This document shows positions 1 through 5,752 of a stretch of DNA of 5,752 bases, in pieces; within the stretch, counting starts at the first letter, position 1, and each line of letters begins with the position of its first letter. This DNA is from Kiritimatiellia bacterium. Lineage in GTDB: Bacteria > Verrucomicrobiota > Kiritimatiellia > SLAD01. The notes under the pieces were generated by a model that ran no database searches, was not told where the DNA came from, and saw only the letters and a list, made by a program, of their open reading frames with translations. The stretch covers positions 1 through 5,752 of the forward strand of contig SLCI01000143.1 in NCBI GenBank assembly GCA_007125875.1, in the 5' to 3' direction. Position numbers and translations under genes: made by a program.

Positions 1-1222
1 CCTCCGGAAACTGGATTGGTTGACTGAGATCCCCCTGAGACGCATAGGCCATTTGCATCGGATAGATTTCTTCGAACTTTTTGGCTAAACCGATTGCGGG
101 AAGCGATTGCAACCCCAGCGCATCCAATTCACGACGGGCCGCCCGCAACTGCGTGATGCCACCATCCAGAATGACCAAGTCCGGCAGCGCGCCTTTCTCT
201 TCCAGCACGCGACTGTAGCGACGCCGGATTACTTCCGCCATCATCCCTGGGTCATCACTGCCCTCGATCGTTTTGATCCGAAACAGTCGATAACGATTCC
301 GCTGAGGCAATCCTTCCACAGCGCACACCATGCTGCCCACCGCGAACGTGCCTGAGATGTTGGAAATATCGTAGGTCTCGATCATCGACGGTGGCGAAGA
401 CAAGCCCAGTGCCTGCTGTAATTGCAGCACACCTGCCCTGCCCTCTTCCACTTTCAACTCAAGTGACTTCGCGCCACGGATTCGGCGCTTCACAGCCTCC
501 TGCAATAGGAATAGGGTATCGCGCAGTGCCGCCGCTTTCTCAAAATCCTGGTTTTCCGCGGCTTTCTTCATCGCCTCGCGAATACTGGTCAAGCGTTCGG
601 GCTGTTCGCCCCGCATGAAGGACAGCGCCTCGTCAACTCGGGCGCGATACGTGTCCTGATCCACGCGTCCCACGCATGGAGCCGAGCAGAAACGAATCAC
701 GTCATTCATGCAATGCTTGTAATCGGCTGGGCCCGGCACCGTCGGACGACAGACCCGCAAACCAAACTCTTTTTCCACGAATTCCTTGGCCGTGTAAGCC
801 GCGGCGGAGTTTGCGTAGGGCCCGAAATAAATCGCACCGTCCTCCTTCTTAATTCGGCAGGTCGTGAATCGGGGAAACGGTTCCGAAAGATCGATTCGCA
901 TCAACAGAAAACGTTTATCATCGCGAAAAAGCACGTTGTAGCGCGGCCGATACTCTTTGATCAGCCGCCCTTCCGTGATGGTTGCCTCAGCCTCATTGCG
1001 CAACACGAGAATATCGAAATCAGCAATACTACGGATCAATCCGCGCAATTTGGGCTCGGCAGATCGTAAGGTGCCTTGGCGGAAATAGGATCGCACGCGG
1101 TTCCGCAACGAAGAGGCTTTCCCGACATAAATGATCTTCCCCTGCTGATCGCGCATGAAATACACCCCCGGCTTGTTGGGGAGCGTCTGCAGCTTACGCT
1201 TCACTTTTTCGGGCACTGACAT
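1..1222 (-). CDS. uvrC: UvrABC excinuclease subunit C (UvrC), 3' end missing at left window edge
   Basis: UvrC makes the 3' and 5' incisions around a lesion after UvrA/UvrB damage recognition, in the cytoplasm. The minus-strand frame from ATG at 1222-1220 stays open for 407 codons to the window edge; the family is about 600 residues long. An N-terminal GIY-YIG nuclease (about 14-97) shows G19-V-Y21, Y32-V-G, R42 and E84, matching the 3'-incision catalytic set. Four cysteines, C158, C171, C179 and C183, have nearly the spacing of the E. coli UvrC iron-sulfur ligands. A UVR (UvrB-contact) motif lies at about 209-243. The RNase H-like 5' nuclease begins near 280, with D285 in the DIS motif, D323/D324, and D353 in the LDGG motif. 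The rest of that nuclease, including the catalytic histidine, and the helix-hairpin-helix tail should lie left of the window. No frameshift was found when the frame was read through. No Shine-Dalgarno precedes the ATG. The gene is divergent from metH. Confidence 0.97.
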   Translation of the reverse strand, partial: MSVPEKVKRKLQTLPNKPGVYFMRDQQGKIIYVGKASSLRNRVRSYFRQGTLRSAEPKLRGLIRSIADFDILVLRNEAEATITEGRLIKEYRPRYNVLFRDDKRFLLMRIDLSEPFPRFTTCRIKKEDGAIYFGPYANSAAAYTAKEFVEKEFGLRVCRPTVPGPADYKHCMNDVIRFCSAPCVGRVDQDTYRARVDEALSFMRGEQPERLTSIREAMKKAAENQDFEKAAALRDTLFLLQEAVKRRIRGAKSLELKVEEGRAGVLQLQQALGLSSPPSMIETYDISNISGTFAVGSMVCAVEGLPQRNRYRLFRIKTIEGSDDPGMMAEVIRRRYSRVLEEKGALPDLVILDGGITQLRAARRELDALGLQSLPAIGLAKKFEEIYPMQMAYASQGDLSQPIQFPE

Positions 1223-1228
1223 GGGGAG

Positions 1229-1257
1229 ATGATACGGCTTAAAAGTCCGCCAAGCAA
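1229..1257 (-). promoter_or_regulatory. Putative sigma70-type promoter of uvrC
   Basis: On the minus strand, TTGCTT (1257-1252) is followed by exactly 17 bases and then TATCAT (1234-1229). This is a five-of-six match to TATAAT and three of six to TTGACA at the ideal spacing. Six bases separate the -10 from the uvrC ATG, so the predicted start point lies at or within a base or two of the A of the start codon, giving a leaderless or nearly leaderless transcript. This is a visual consensus match; a promoter further upstream is possible. Confidence 0.45.
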
Positions 1258-1280
1258 GTGACAGCCATAGACCTGCCACA

Positions 1281-1299
1281 CGATTAAACCGTTTAGCCG
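1281..1299. promoter_or_regulatory. 19-bp imperfect palindrome, candidate operator in the uvrC/metH intergenic region
   Basis: The core TAAAC-C-GTTTA (1285-1295) is a perfect 5-bp inverted repeat around one central base. CG at 1281-1282 and CG at 1298-1299 extend the symmetry, with two unpaired positions on each side. Its size and its place between two divergent genes suit a dimeric repressor or activator site. It lies about 24 bp upstream of the proposed uvrC -35 and about 55 bp upstream of the metH start. I do not recognise it as the site of a named regulator, and AT-rich palindromes this short can arise by chance. Confidence 0.35.
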
Positions 1300-1317
1300 G
1301 ATATTTGGATATATATT
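1289..1317 (+). promoter_or_regulatory. metH: Weak candidate promoter for metH
   Basis: TATATT at 1312-1317 matches five of six positions of the -10 consensus and lies in the most AT-rich stretch of the intergenic region. At 17-bp spacing the -35 position reads CCGTTT (1289-1294), a poor match that also overlaps the palindrome at 1281-1299. Such a promoter would give a leader of roughly 30 bases before the metH ATG. The weak -35 could mean activator dependence or a different true promoter. Confidence 0.25.
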
Positions 1318-1341
1318 GATATTGTGCAGGATAAAGGATAG
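1299..1341 (+). repeat. Cluster of five GGATAT-like direct repeats upstream of metH
   Basis: GGATAT occurs at 1299-1304 and 1307-1312, with the variants TGATAT at 1317-1322, GGATAA at 1329-1334 and GGATAG at 1336-1341. The spacings between starts are 8, 10, 12 and 7 bases. The first three overlap the proposed metH -10 region and the last two fall in the leader or ribosome-binding region. They could be half-sites for a regulator of methionine genes or simply low-complexity AT-rich sequence. Confidence 0.35.
1333..1338 (+). promoter_or_regulatory. metH: Possible but distant ribosome binding site of metH
   Basis: AAAGGA at 1333-1338 is the only Shine-Dalgarno-like string before metH. It sits 15 bases from the ATG, longer than the usual 5-10. 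An in-frame TAG at 1339-1341 rules out any start upstream, so the ATG at 1354 is still the right choice. Confidence 0.4.
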
Positions 1342-1353
1342 TCTCCTACCATC

Positions 1354-4300
1354 ATGAATACTTTAGAGAAGCTGAAACAACTGGCATCCCAGCGCATTTT
1401 GATCCTCGACGGCGCGATGGGGACGATGATCCAAAGCTACAAGCTGGAGGAGGCAGATTATCGCGGCGAGCGGTTTGCGGACCATCCGGGCGACCTGAAG
1501 GGCAACAACGACCTGTTGGTCCTGACCCGGCCGGACATCATCAAAGCCATCCACCTCGCCTACTTGGAGGCCGGTGCCGACATTCTGGAGACAAACACCT
1601 TCAATTCGACCTCGATCGCCATGGCCGACTATCAGATGGAGGATCTGGTTTACGAATTGAATCAGGAAGCCGCCCGTTTAGCGCGTGAGGCCGCCGATGA
1701 GATGGAAACGCGCACGCCTGACCGGCCCCGATTCGTTGCCGGCGTTCTCGGGCCGACCAATCGCACGGCCTCGATCTCGCCGGACGTCAATAATCCCGGT
1801 TACCGCAATGTGAGTTTCGATCAACTGGTCGAAGCCTACACAGAAGCGATCCGCGGGCTAATCGATGGTGGTGCCGACATTATTTTGGTTGAGACGGTGT
1901 TCGATACGCTCAACTGCAAAGCGGCGCTCTATGCGATCGAGCAGTATTTCACCGATCATAACGTTCACTATCCCGTCATGATCAGCGGTACCATCACTGA
2001 TGCCAGCGGCCGCACGCTGTCCGGACAGACGACGGAGGCGTTCTGGAATTCCGTCGCCCATGTTCGTCCTTTCAGCATCGGTTTAAACTGTGCGTTGGGC
2101 GCGAAGCAAATGCGGCCCTACGTGGAAGAGCTTTCCCAGGTAGCTGACACATTCGTGAGTGCACATCCGAATGCCGGACTGCCAAACGAGTTCGGCGAGT
2201 ATGACGACACGCCAGAGGATATGGCTGCCGTGGTGAAGGAATTCGCAACGTCCGGCTTCCTCAACATCGTCGGTGGCTGTTGCGGCTCCTCGCCCGCCCA
2301 CATTAAGGCGATTGCTAAGGCGATGGCCGAGTGCGCACCACGCGTGCCGCCCCAATTACCACCCTACCTGCGCCTAAGCGGACTGGAGCCGTTCACCGTC
2401 CGGCCCGATTCCAACTTCGTCAATGTGGGCGAACGCACGAACGTCACCGGTTCACTCAAATTCGCCCGATTGATCAAAGCAGACGATTTTGAGACGGCCT
2501 TGGATGTGGCCCGCGAACAGGTTGAAAATGGCGCGCAGATCATCGACATCAACATGGACGAGGGACTGCTCGACTCGCAAGAGGTGATGGTCAAGTTTCT
2601 CAACCTGATCGCCTCCGAACCCGATATCTCGCGCGTGCCGATTATGATCGACTCATCGAAATGGTCGATCATCGAAGCGGGCTTAAAGTGTGTGCAAGGC
2701 AAAGCAATCGTAAACTCGATCAGTCTAAAGGAGGGCGAGGAGGAGTTTATCCGGCAAGCTCGCATGATCCGACGTTACGGCGCTGCTGTGATTGTGATGG
2801 CCTTCGATGAAGTGGGCCAAGCCGACACCCGGGCGCGAAAAGTAGAGATTTGTCAGCGCGCCTATCAGGTCCTGACTGAGCAGGTCGGTTTCCCGCCGGA
2901 AGACATTATTTTTGACCCCAACATCTTTGCCATCGGCACCGGCATCGAGGAACACAACAACTACGCAGTCGACTTTATCGAGGCCTGCACCGAAATTCGA
3001 AAAGTTTGTCCTCACGTGAATATCAGCGGCGGCGTCAGCAATGTCTCGTTCTCGTTCCGCGGCAACAATCCCGTCCGGGAAGCGATCCACTCCGTGTTTC
3101 TTTATCACGCTGTGAAGGCCGGACTCTCGATGGGCATTGTGAATGCCGGACAATTGGCGGTCTATGAGGATTTGCCCGATCAATTACGTGAGCGCGTAGA
3201 GGACGTGGTGCTGAATCGGCGATCCGACGCGACCGAACGGCTGATGGAAATCGCGGGTGACTACACCGGCGAGGCGCGCAAAAAAGTGCAGGACTTGAGC
3301 TGGCGCGAACAAGACGTCAATGGTCGCCTCGGGCACGCACTGGTGCACGGTATCACGGACTACATCGATGGGGACACCGAGGAGGCGCGCCAGAACTTCG
3401 AGCGTCCCATCCAGGTGATCGAAGGCCCGCTGATGGATGGCATGAAAATCGTCGGCGACCTGTTTGGCGCGGGCAAAATGTTCTTGCCTCAAGTGGTCAA
3501 GAGCGCGCGCGTGATGAAAAAGGCCGTCGCCTATCTGATCCCCTTCATTGAGGAGGAGAAGCGAGCCTCCGCATCAACCGAGACCAACGGGAAAGTACTG
3601 ATCGCGACCGTAAAAGGCGATGTGCATGATATCGGCAAAAATATTGTCGCGGTCGTATTGCGCTGTAACAACTACGACGTCATCGACATGGGCGTGATGG
3701 TGCCTTGCGCCAAGATTCTTGAAAAGGCGATGGAGGAAAAGGTCGACGTAATCGGGCTCAGCGGCCTGATAACGCCATCGCTCGACGAAATGGTACACGT
3801 CGCCGCCGAGATGACACGCGAGGGTTTTACGATTCCCCTGCTAATCGGCGGCGCGACAACTTCGAAAGTGCATACCGCGGTCAAAATCGAACCCAAGTAT
3901 GAGCATGGCGTGATCCATGTGACCGATGCCTCTCGCGCCGTCGGCGTGGTCAGCCAATTGCTGAATAAAGAGCAGCGCGCCGGATATCTGTCGGGCGTGC
4001 ACTCTGACTACGACGAAATCAGGACTCGCCACAAAGGCAAAAAAGCAAAGTCGAACTGGTACACGCTCGAGGAATCCCGACAGCATAAGCTGCCAACCGA
4101 CTGGACCACGTATACCCCCCCTGCCCCAACATTTCTGGGTGTGCGCGGTTTTCGTGAGTACTCGCTAGAGACCTTACGCAATTACATCGATTGGACGCCG
4201 TTCTTCGCCACCTGGGAGTTGGCCGGCCAGTATCCCCGTATTCTAGAAGATGAAGTCGTTGGCGAGGAGGCCACCAAGCTATTTGCCGATGCCAATGCGA

Positions 4301-5049
4301 TGCTGGACCGCCTGATCGCGGAGCAATGGATCAAGGCACATGCCGCAATCGGCTTTTTCCCGGCCAACAGCATTAACGATGATGACATCGAAATTTATAC
4401 CGACGATACCCGCACTGAAGTGCGAGCGGTCGTGCACTGCTTGCGTCAGCAAATGATCAAGCCGCCTGGCCGCCCCAATATGTGCCTCGCCGACTTCGTG
4501 GCCCCCAAAGAGAGTGGCGTAAAGGATTACATCGGCGGATTTGCGGTCACCGCAGGTGACGGCACAGACGAGGTCGCCGCCCGTTTTGAGGCCGATCACG
4601 ACGATTACAACAGCATTATGATCAAGGCGTTGTGTGATCGCCTGGCTGAAGCGTTTGCCGAACACATGCACGAACGGGTGCGCCGTGAGTTCTGGGGCTA
4701 TGCGACCGACGAGGCGCTCGATAACGACGCGTTAATCGCGGAGAAGTATCGCGGGATCCGGCCTGCGCCGGGCTATCCGGCCTGTCCCGATCACACCGAA
4801 AAGGGCGGTCTCTTTGAGTTGATTGATGCAACTGAGCACACCGGCTTAACTTTGACCGAAAGCTACGCGATGTGGCCGACGGCGGCCGTCAGCGGGATGT
4901 ATTTCGCACACCCTGAGTCGGCTTATTTTGGGATTGGAAAGATTAATCGCGATCAAGTGGAGGAGTATGCACAGCGTAAAGGCATGGAATTGCCCGTTGC
5001 GCAACGGTGGCTATCCCCCATTCTCGGCTATGATCCGGACGAAGCGTAA
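1354..5049 (+). CDS. metH: Cobalamin-dependent methionine synthase, full length
   Basis: MetH (EC 2.1.1.13) transfers the methyl group of 5-methyltetrahydrofolate through enzyme-bound cobalamin to homocysteine, giving methionine and tetrahydrofolate in the cytoplasm. It has 1231 residues (E. coli 1227) and is co-linear with the E. coli enzyme. The homocysteine domain (about 10-330) carries zinc ligands C246, C309 and C310. The pterin-binding domain spans about 350-630 and includes the VNVGERTNVTGS motif. The B12 cap domain (about 650-740) carries F704 and L711, equivalent to E. coli F708 and L715. The Rossmann B12 domain (about 745-890) has D756-V-H758-D-I-G, with H758 the lower cobalt ligand, plus S803 and S809. 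The SAM-binding reactivation domain (about 920-1231) retains D946, R1136 in the RPAPGYPACP motif, and Y1191. All key residues checked are present, so it should be active and reactivatable. The start is fixed by an in-frame TAG just upstream and by alignment with E. coli MetH. No riboswitch is recognisable in the short leader. Confidence 0.99.
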   Translation: MNTLEKLKQLASQRILILDGAMGTMIQSYKLEEADYRGERFADHPGDLKGNNDLLVLTRPDIIKAIHLAYLEAGADILETNTFNSTSIAMADYQMEDLVYELNQEAARLAREAADEMETRTPDRPRFVAGVLGPTNRTASISPDVNNPGYRNVSFDQLVEAYTEAIRGLIDGGADIILVETVFDTLNCKAALYAIEQYFTDHNVHYPVMISGTITDASGRTLSGQTTEAFWNSVAHVRPFSIGLNCALGAKQMRPYVEELSQVADTFVSAHPNAGLPNEFGEYDDTPEDMAAVVKEFATSGFLNIVGGCCGSSPAHIKAIAKAMAECAPRVPPQLPPYLRLSGLEPFTVRPDSNFVNVGERTNVTGSLKFARLIKADDFETALDVAREQVENGAQIIDINMDEGLLDSQEVMVKFLNLIASEPDISRVPIMIDSSKWSIIEAGLKCVQGKAIVNSISLKEGEEEFIRQARMIRRYGAAVIVMAFDEVGQADTRARKVEICQRAYQVLTEQVGFPPEDIIFDPNIFAIGTGIEEHNNYAVDFIEACTEIRKVCPHVNISGGVSNVSFSFRGNNPVREAIHSVFLYHAVKAGLSMGIVNAGQLAVYEDLPDQLRERVEDVVLNRRSDATERLMEIAGDYTGEARKKVQDLSWREQDVNGRLGHALVHGITDYIDGDTEEARQNFERPIQVIEGPLMDGMKIVGDLFGAGKMFLPQVVKSARVMKKAVAYLIPFIEEEKRASASTETNGKVLIATVKGDVHDIGKNIVAVVLRCNNYDVIDMGVMVPCAKILEKAMEEKVDVIGLSGLITPSLDEMVHVAAEMTREGFTIPLLIGGATTSKVHTAVKIEPKYEHGVIHVTDASRAVGVVSQLLNKEQRAGYLSGVHSDYDEIRTRHKGKKAKSNWYTLEESRQHKLPTDWTTYTPPAPTFLGVRGFREYSLETLRNYIDWTPFFATWELAGQYPRILEDEVVGEEATKLFADANAMLDRLIAEQWIKAHAAIGFFPANSINDDDIEIYTDDTRTEVRAVVHCLRQQMIKPPGRPNMCLADFVAPKESGVKDYIGGFAVTAGDGTDEVAARFEADHDDYNSIMIKALCDRLAEAFAEHMHERVRREFWGYATDEALDNDALIAEKYRGIRPAPGYPACPDHTEKGGLFELIDATEHTGLTLTESYAMWPTAAVSGMYFAHPESAYFGIGKINRDQVEEYAQRKGMELPVAQRWLSPILGYDPDEA

Positions 5050-5052
5050 AGG
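5048..5052 (+). promoter_or_regulatory. Ribosome binding site of the Nudix gene, overlapping the metH stop
   Basis: AAAGG at 5048-5052 overlaps the metH TAA (5047-5049) and lies 6 bases before the ATG at 5059. It supports this start over the internal ATG at 5074, which has no such site, and suggests translational coupling to metH. Confidence 0.65.
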
Positions 5053-5058
5053 CTACTA

Positions 5059-5571
5059 ATGACGTATCAAGAAATGGACTGGAGCACGTGGAAACCCGTT
5101 GAACGGGCGACCCTTATTTTTGTTATTCGGGATCAACAGGTGCTGTTGATTCACAAAAAGCGCGGTCTGGGTGCTGGCAAAATTAATGGTCCCGGCGGAC
5201 GTCTTGATCCCGGCGAAACATCGGCCGTTTGCGCCGTGCGGGAAGTGGAAGAAGAAGTCTGCGTAACGCCGCAGAATCTGCGGTTATGCGGCGAACTGCA
5301 GTTTCAATTTGTAGACGGACATTCCATTCATGGTCTCATCTATCGTGGCGATGACATTGAGGGCGAACTGGCTGAAACTGATGAGGCCATTCCTTTTTGG
5401 TGTCCGCTGGATGAAATCCCCTATGGCAAAATGTGGATGGACGACCGCATCTGGTTTCCGTTGATGCTGACGGACCGCTACTTCATCGGCCGGTTCCTAT
5501 TCGACGACGACCTCATGTTGGGCTGCGAAATCCTGCCGCAAGACGCCCCCCCCACCGAAGCGCCGTTCTGA
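5059..5571 (+). CDS. MTH1/NUDT1-like Nudix hydrolase, probable 8-oxo-dGTP (oxidised purine nucleotide) diphosphatase
   Basis: This 170-residue protein resembles human MTH1, which hydrolyses 8-oxo-dGTP and 2-hydroxy-dATP to monophosphates so that they are not built into DNA. The Nudix box is G47-x5-E53-x7-R61-E62-V-E-E65-E66-V-C68-V; the usual Gly near its end is Cys68. Shared MTH1 features are the KKRG.GAG..NG.GG segment at 33-47 with N43 (MTH1 N33), and W126-M-D128-D129 (MTH1 W117, D119, D120), the residues that grip the purine base. MTH1 F27 is replaced by L37. Similarity continues to about residue 158, so the fold is complete; the last dozen residues are an acidic, proline-rich tail. No signal peptide or membrane segment is seen, so it should be cytoplasmic. 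The gene starts 9 bases after metH on the same strand, so co-transcription is likely. Substrate preference is inferred from the pocket residues; another purine or modified nucleotide is possible. Confidence 0.9.
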   Translation: MTYQEMDWSTWKPVERATLIFVIRDQQVLLIHKKRGLGAGKINGPGGRLDPGETSAVCAVREVEEEVCVTPQNLRLCGELQFQFVDGHSIHGLIYRGDDIEGELAETDEAIPFWCPLDEIPYGKMWMDDRIWFPLMLTDRYFIGRFLFDDDLMLGCEILPQDAPPTEAPF

Positions 5572-5582
5572 GTGGGAGCTAA

Positions 5583-5616
5583 GCAGCCGCTTGTATCGTC
5601 GTGGCTGCCGACGATA
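5583..5616 (+). terminator. Hairpin after the metH-Nudix unit, possible but atypical terminator
   Basis: TATCGTCG (5594-5601) and CGACGATA (5609-5616) form a perfect 8-bp stem with a 7-base loop, 22 bases after the Nudix stop codon. The loop contains GGCTGC (5603-5608), which is the exact complement of GCAGCC at 5583-5588, so a second 6-bp stem overlaps the first. With no bases between 5608 and 5609 the two can hardly form together as a pseudoknot and are more likely alternatives. No T-run follows immediately (GGGTGTG does), so this is not a canonical intrinsic terminator. It may instead protect the mRNA 3' end or belong to the repeat region beside it. Confidence 0.4.
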
Positions 5617-5745
5617 GGGTGTGTTGATTCATTTTGAATCGTGAGTTGAATCCGGCGATCCGCAAGCGGACGCCCTACAGAAGACTCGGATAACCAAGCT
5701 GCAGGGCCATCACTTGCGACGCGCCGCGAACAAATCAACACACCC
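5617..5745. repeat. 129-bp segment bounded by perfect 13-bp inverted repeats (MITE-like, REP-like or structured RNA)
   Basis: GGGTGTGTTGATT (5617-5629) and AATCAACACACCC (5733-5745) are exact reverse complements. Between them lie further inverted repeats: GATTCA/TGAATC (5626-5640, partly inside the left arm), a strong hairpin at 5654-5674, and an imperfect 9-bp pair at 5672-5680 with 5699-5707. TTGAATC occurs twice (5634-5640, 5646-5652). No transposase frame is present, and I see no clear target duplication beside the ends (left flank ends CGATA, right flank starts ATTAG). The layout fits a small non-autonomous element or an RNA with a closing stem and internal hairpins. Only one copy is visible, so its repetitive nature is inference. 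Confidence 0.5.
5654..5674. other. Strong GC-rich hairpin, REP-like
   Basis: GGCG (5654-5657) pairs with CGCC (5671-5674) and TCCG (5659-5662) with CGGA (5667-5670), with one bulged A at 5658 and loop CAAG. The next bases, GCCCTACAG (5672-5680), overlap the 3' arm and can instead pair with CTGCAGGGC (5699-5707) with one mismatch. A compact GC hairpin followed by a CCTACAG-type tail resembles intergenic REP-type repeats; this is a resemblance only. Confidence 0.45.
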
Positions 5746-5752
5746 ATTAGGC

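Noticed and set aside
107..1069. Plus-strand open frames at 107-355, 391-618 and 713-1069
   Set aside because: They lie antisense to a continuous minus-strand frame whose translation is clearly UvrC with conserved motifs; their own translations show no recognisable domain.
1223..1353. Cobalamin, SAM or SAH riboswitch upstream of metH
   Set aside because: The whole intergenic region is 131 bases, part of it taken by the uvrC promoter, and it is AT-rich without the conserved helices; the metH leader itself appears to be only a few tens of bases.
4115..4121. C7 run in metH as a possible frameshift
   Set aside because: The frame reads smoothly through it into the linker before the activation domain, with E. 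coli-like sequence on both sides, so there is no sign of error or programmed slippage.
1363..4831. Many minus-strand open frames within metH
   Set aside because: metH is intact and conserved over its whole length, and these are antisense shadows with low-complexity or unrecognisable translations.
5617..5745. Integron attC recombination site
   Set aside because: Position and size fit, but attC needs an RYYYAAC-type left end and GTTRRRY-type right end. Here the left arm contains GTTGATT and the right arm AATCAAC, the reverse arrangement, and no integrase or cassette array is seen.
5617..5745. tRNA or known riboswitch in the right-end region
   Set aside because: No acceptor, anticodon and T-arm pattern could be laid out, and I see none of the conserved boxes of the cobalamin or SAM riboswitches.
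5478..5747. Minus-strand 89-codon frame overlapping the Nudix 3' end and the right-end repeats
   Set aside because: It covers the end of a well-supported gene and runs through the palindromic segment; the translation resembles no family and is rich in Ser, Gly and Arg. It is probably a by-product of the inverted repeats.

Overview
The window looks like ordinary chromosomal DNA from a moderately GC-rich bacterium. It holds three housekeeping-type protein genes and a structured, apparently non-coding right end. From left to right: the 5' two-thirds of uvrC (nucleotide excision repair endonuclease) on the minus strand, running off the left edge; a 131-base divergent intergenic region; a full-length metH (cobalamin-dependent methionine synthase, 1231 residues) on the plus strand; then, 9 bases downstream, a Nudix hydrolase closely resembling the MTH1/NUDT1 type of oxidised-purine nucleotide phosphatase; and about 180 bases after the last gene that are dense in inverted repeats.

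The organism cannot be fixed from this window. MetH is co-linear with the Escherichia coli enzyme through all modules, including the S-adenosylmethionine-dependent reactivation domain, so a flavodoxin-type reductive reactivation system and a cobalamin supply are implied. The wording of UvrC and of the MTH1-like protein reminds me of Verrucomicrobiota/PVC-group proteins, but this is recollection, not a search result.

The uvrC-metH intergenic region holds a good minus-strand promoter whose predicted start point falls on the uvrC ATG (possible leaderless mRNA), a 19-bp imperfect palindrome, and a run of GGATAT-like repeats leading into metH. metH and the Nudix gene are probably one transcription unit; the second gene has its own Shine-Dalgarno overlapping the metH stop codon. 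Functionally, uvrC and the Nudix gene both protect against DNA damage (excision repair and nucleotide-pool cleaning), while metH serves the methyl cycle and is itself oxidation-sensitive. Any functional link is inference.

The least explained part is 5572-5752. It has an 8-bp hairpin competing with an overlapping 6-bp one, then a 129-bp segment bounded by perfect 13-bp inverted repeats and filled with smaller hairpins. This could be a MITE/REP-like repeat, a structured RNA, or a leader of the next gene. I found no convincing new defence, mobile or biosynthetic system in the window.
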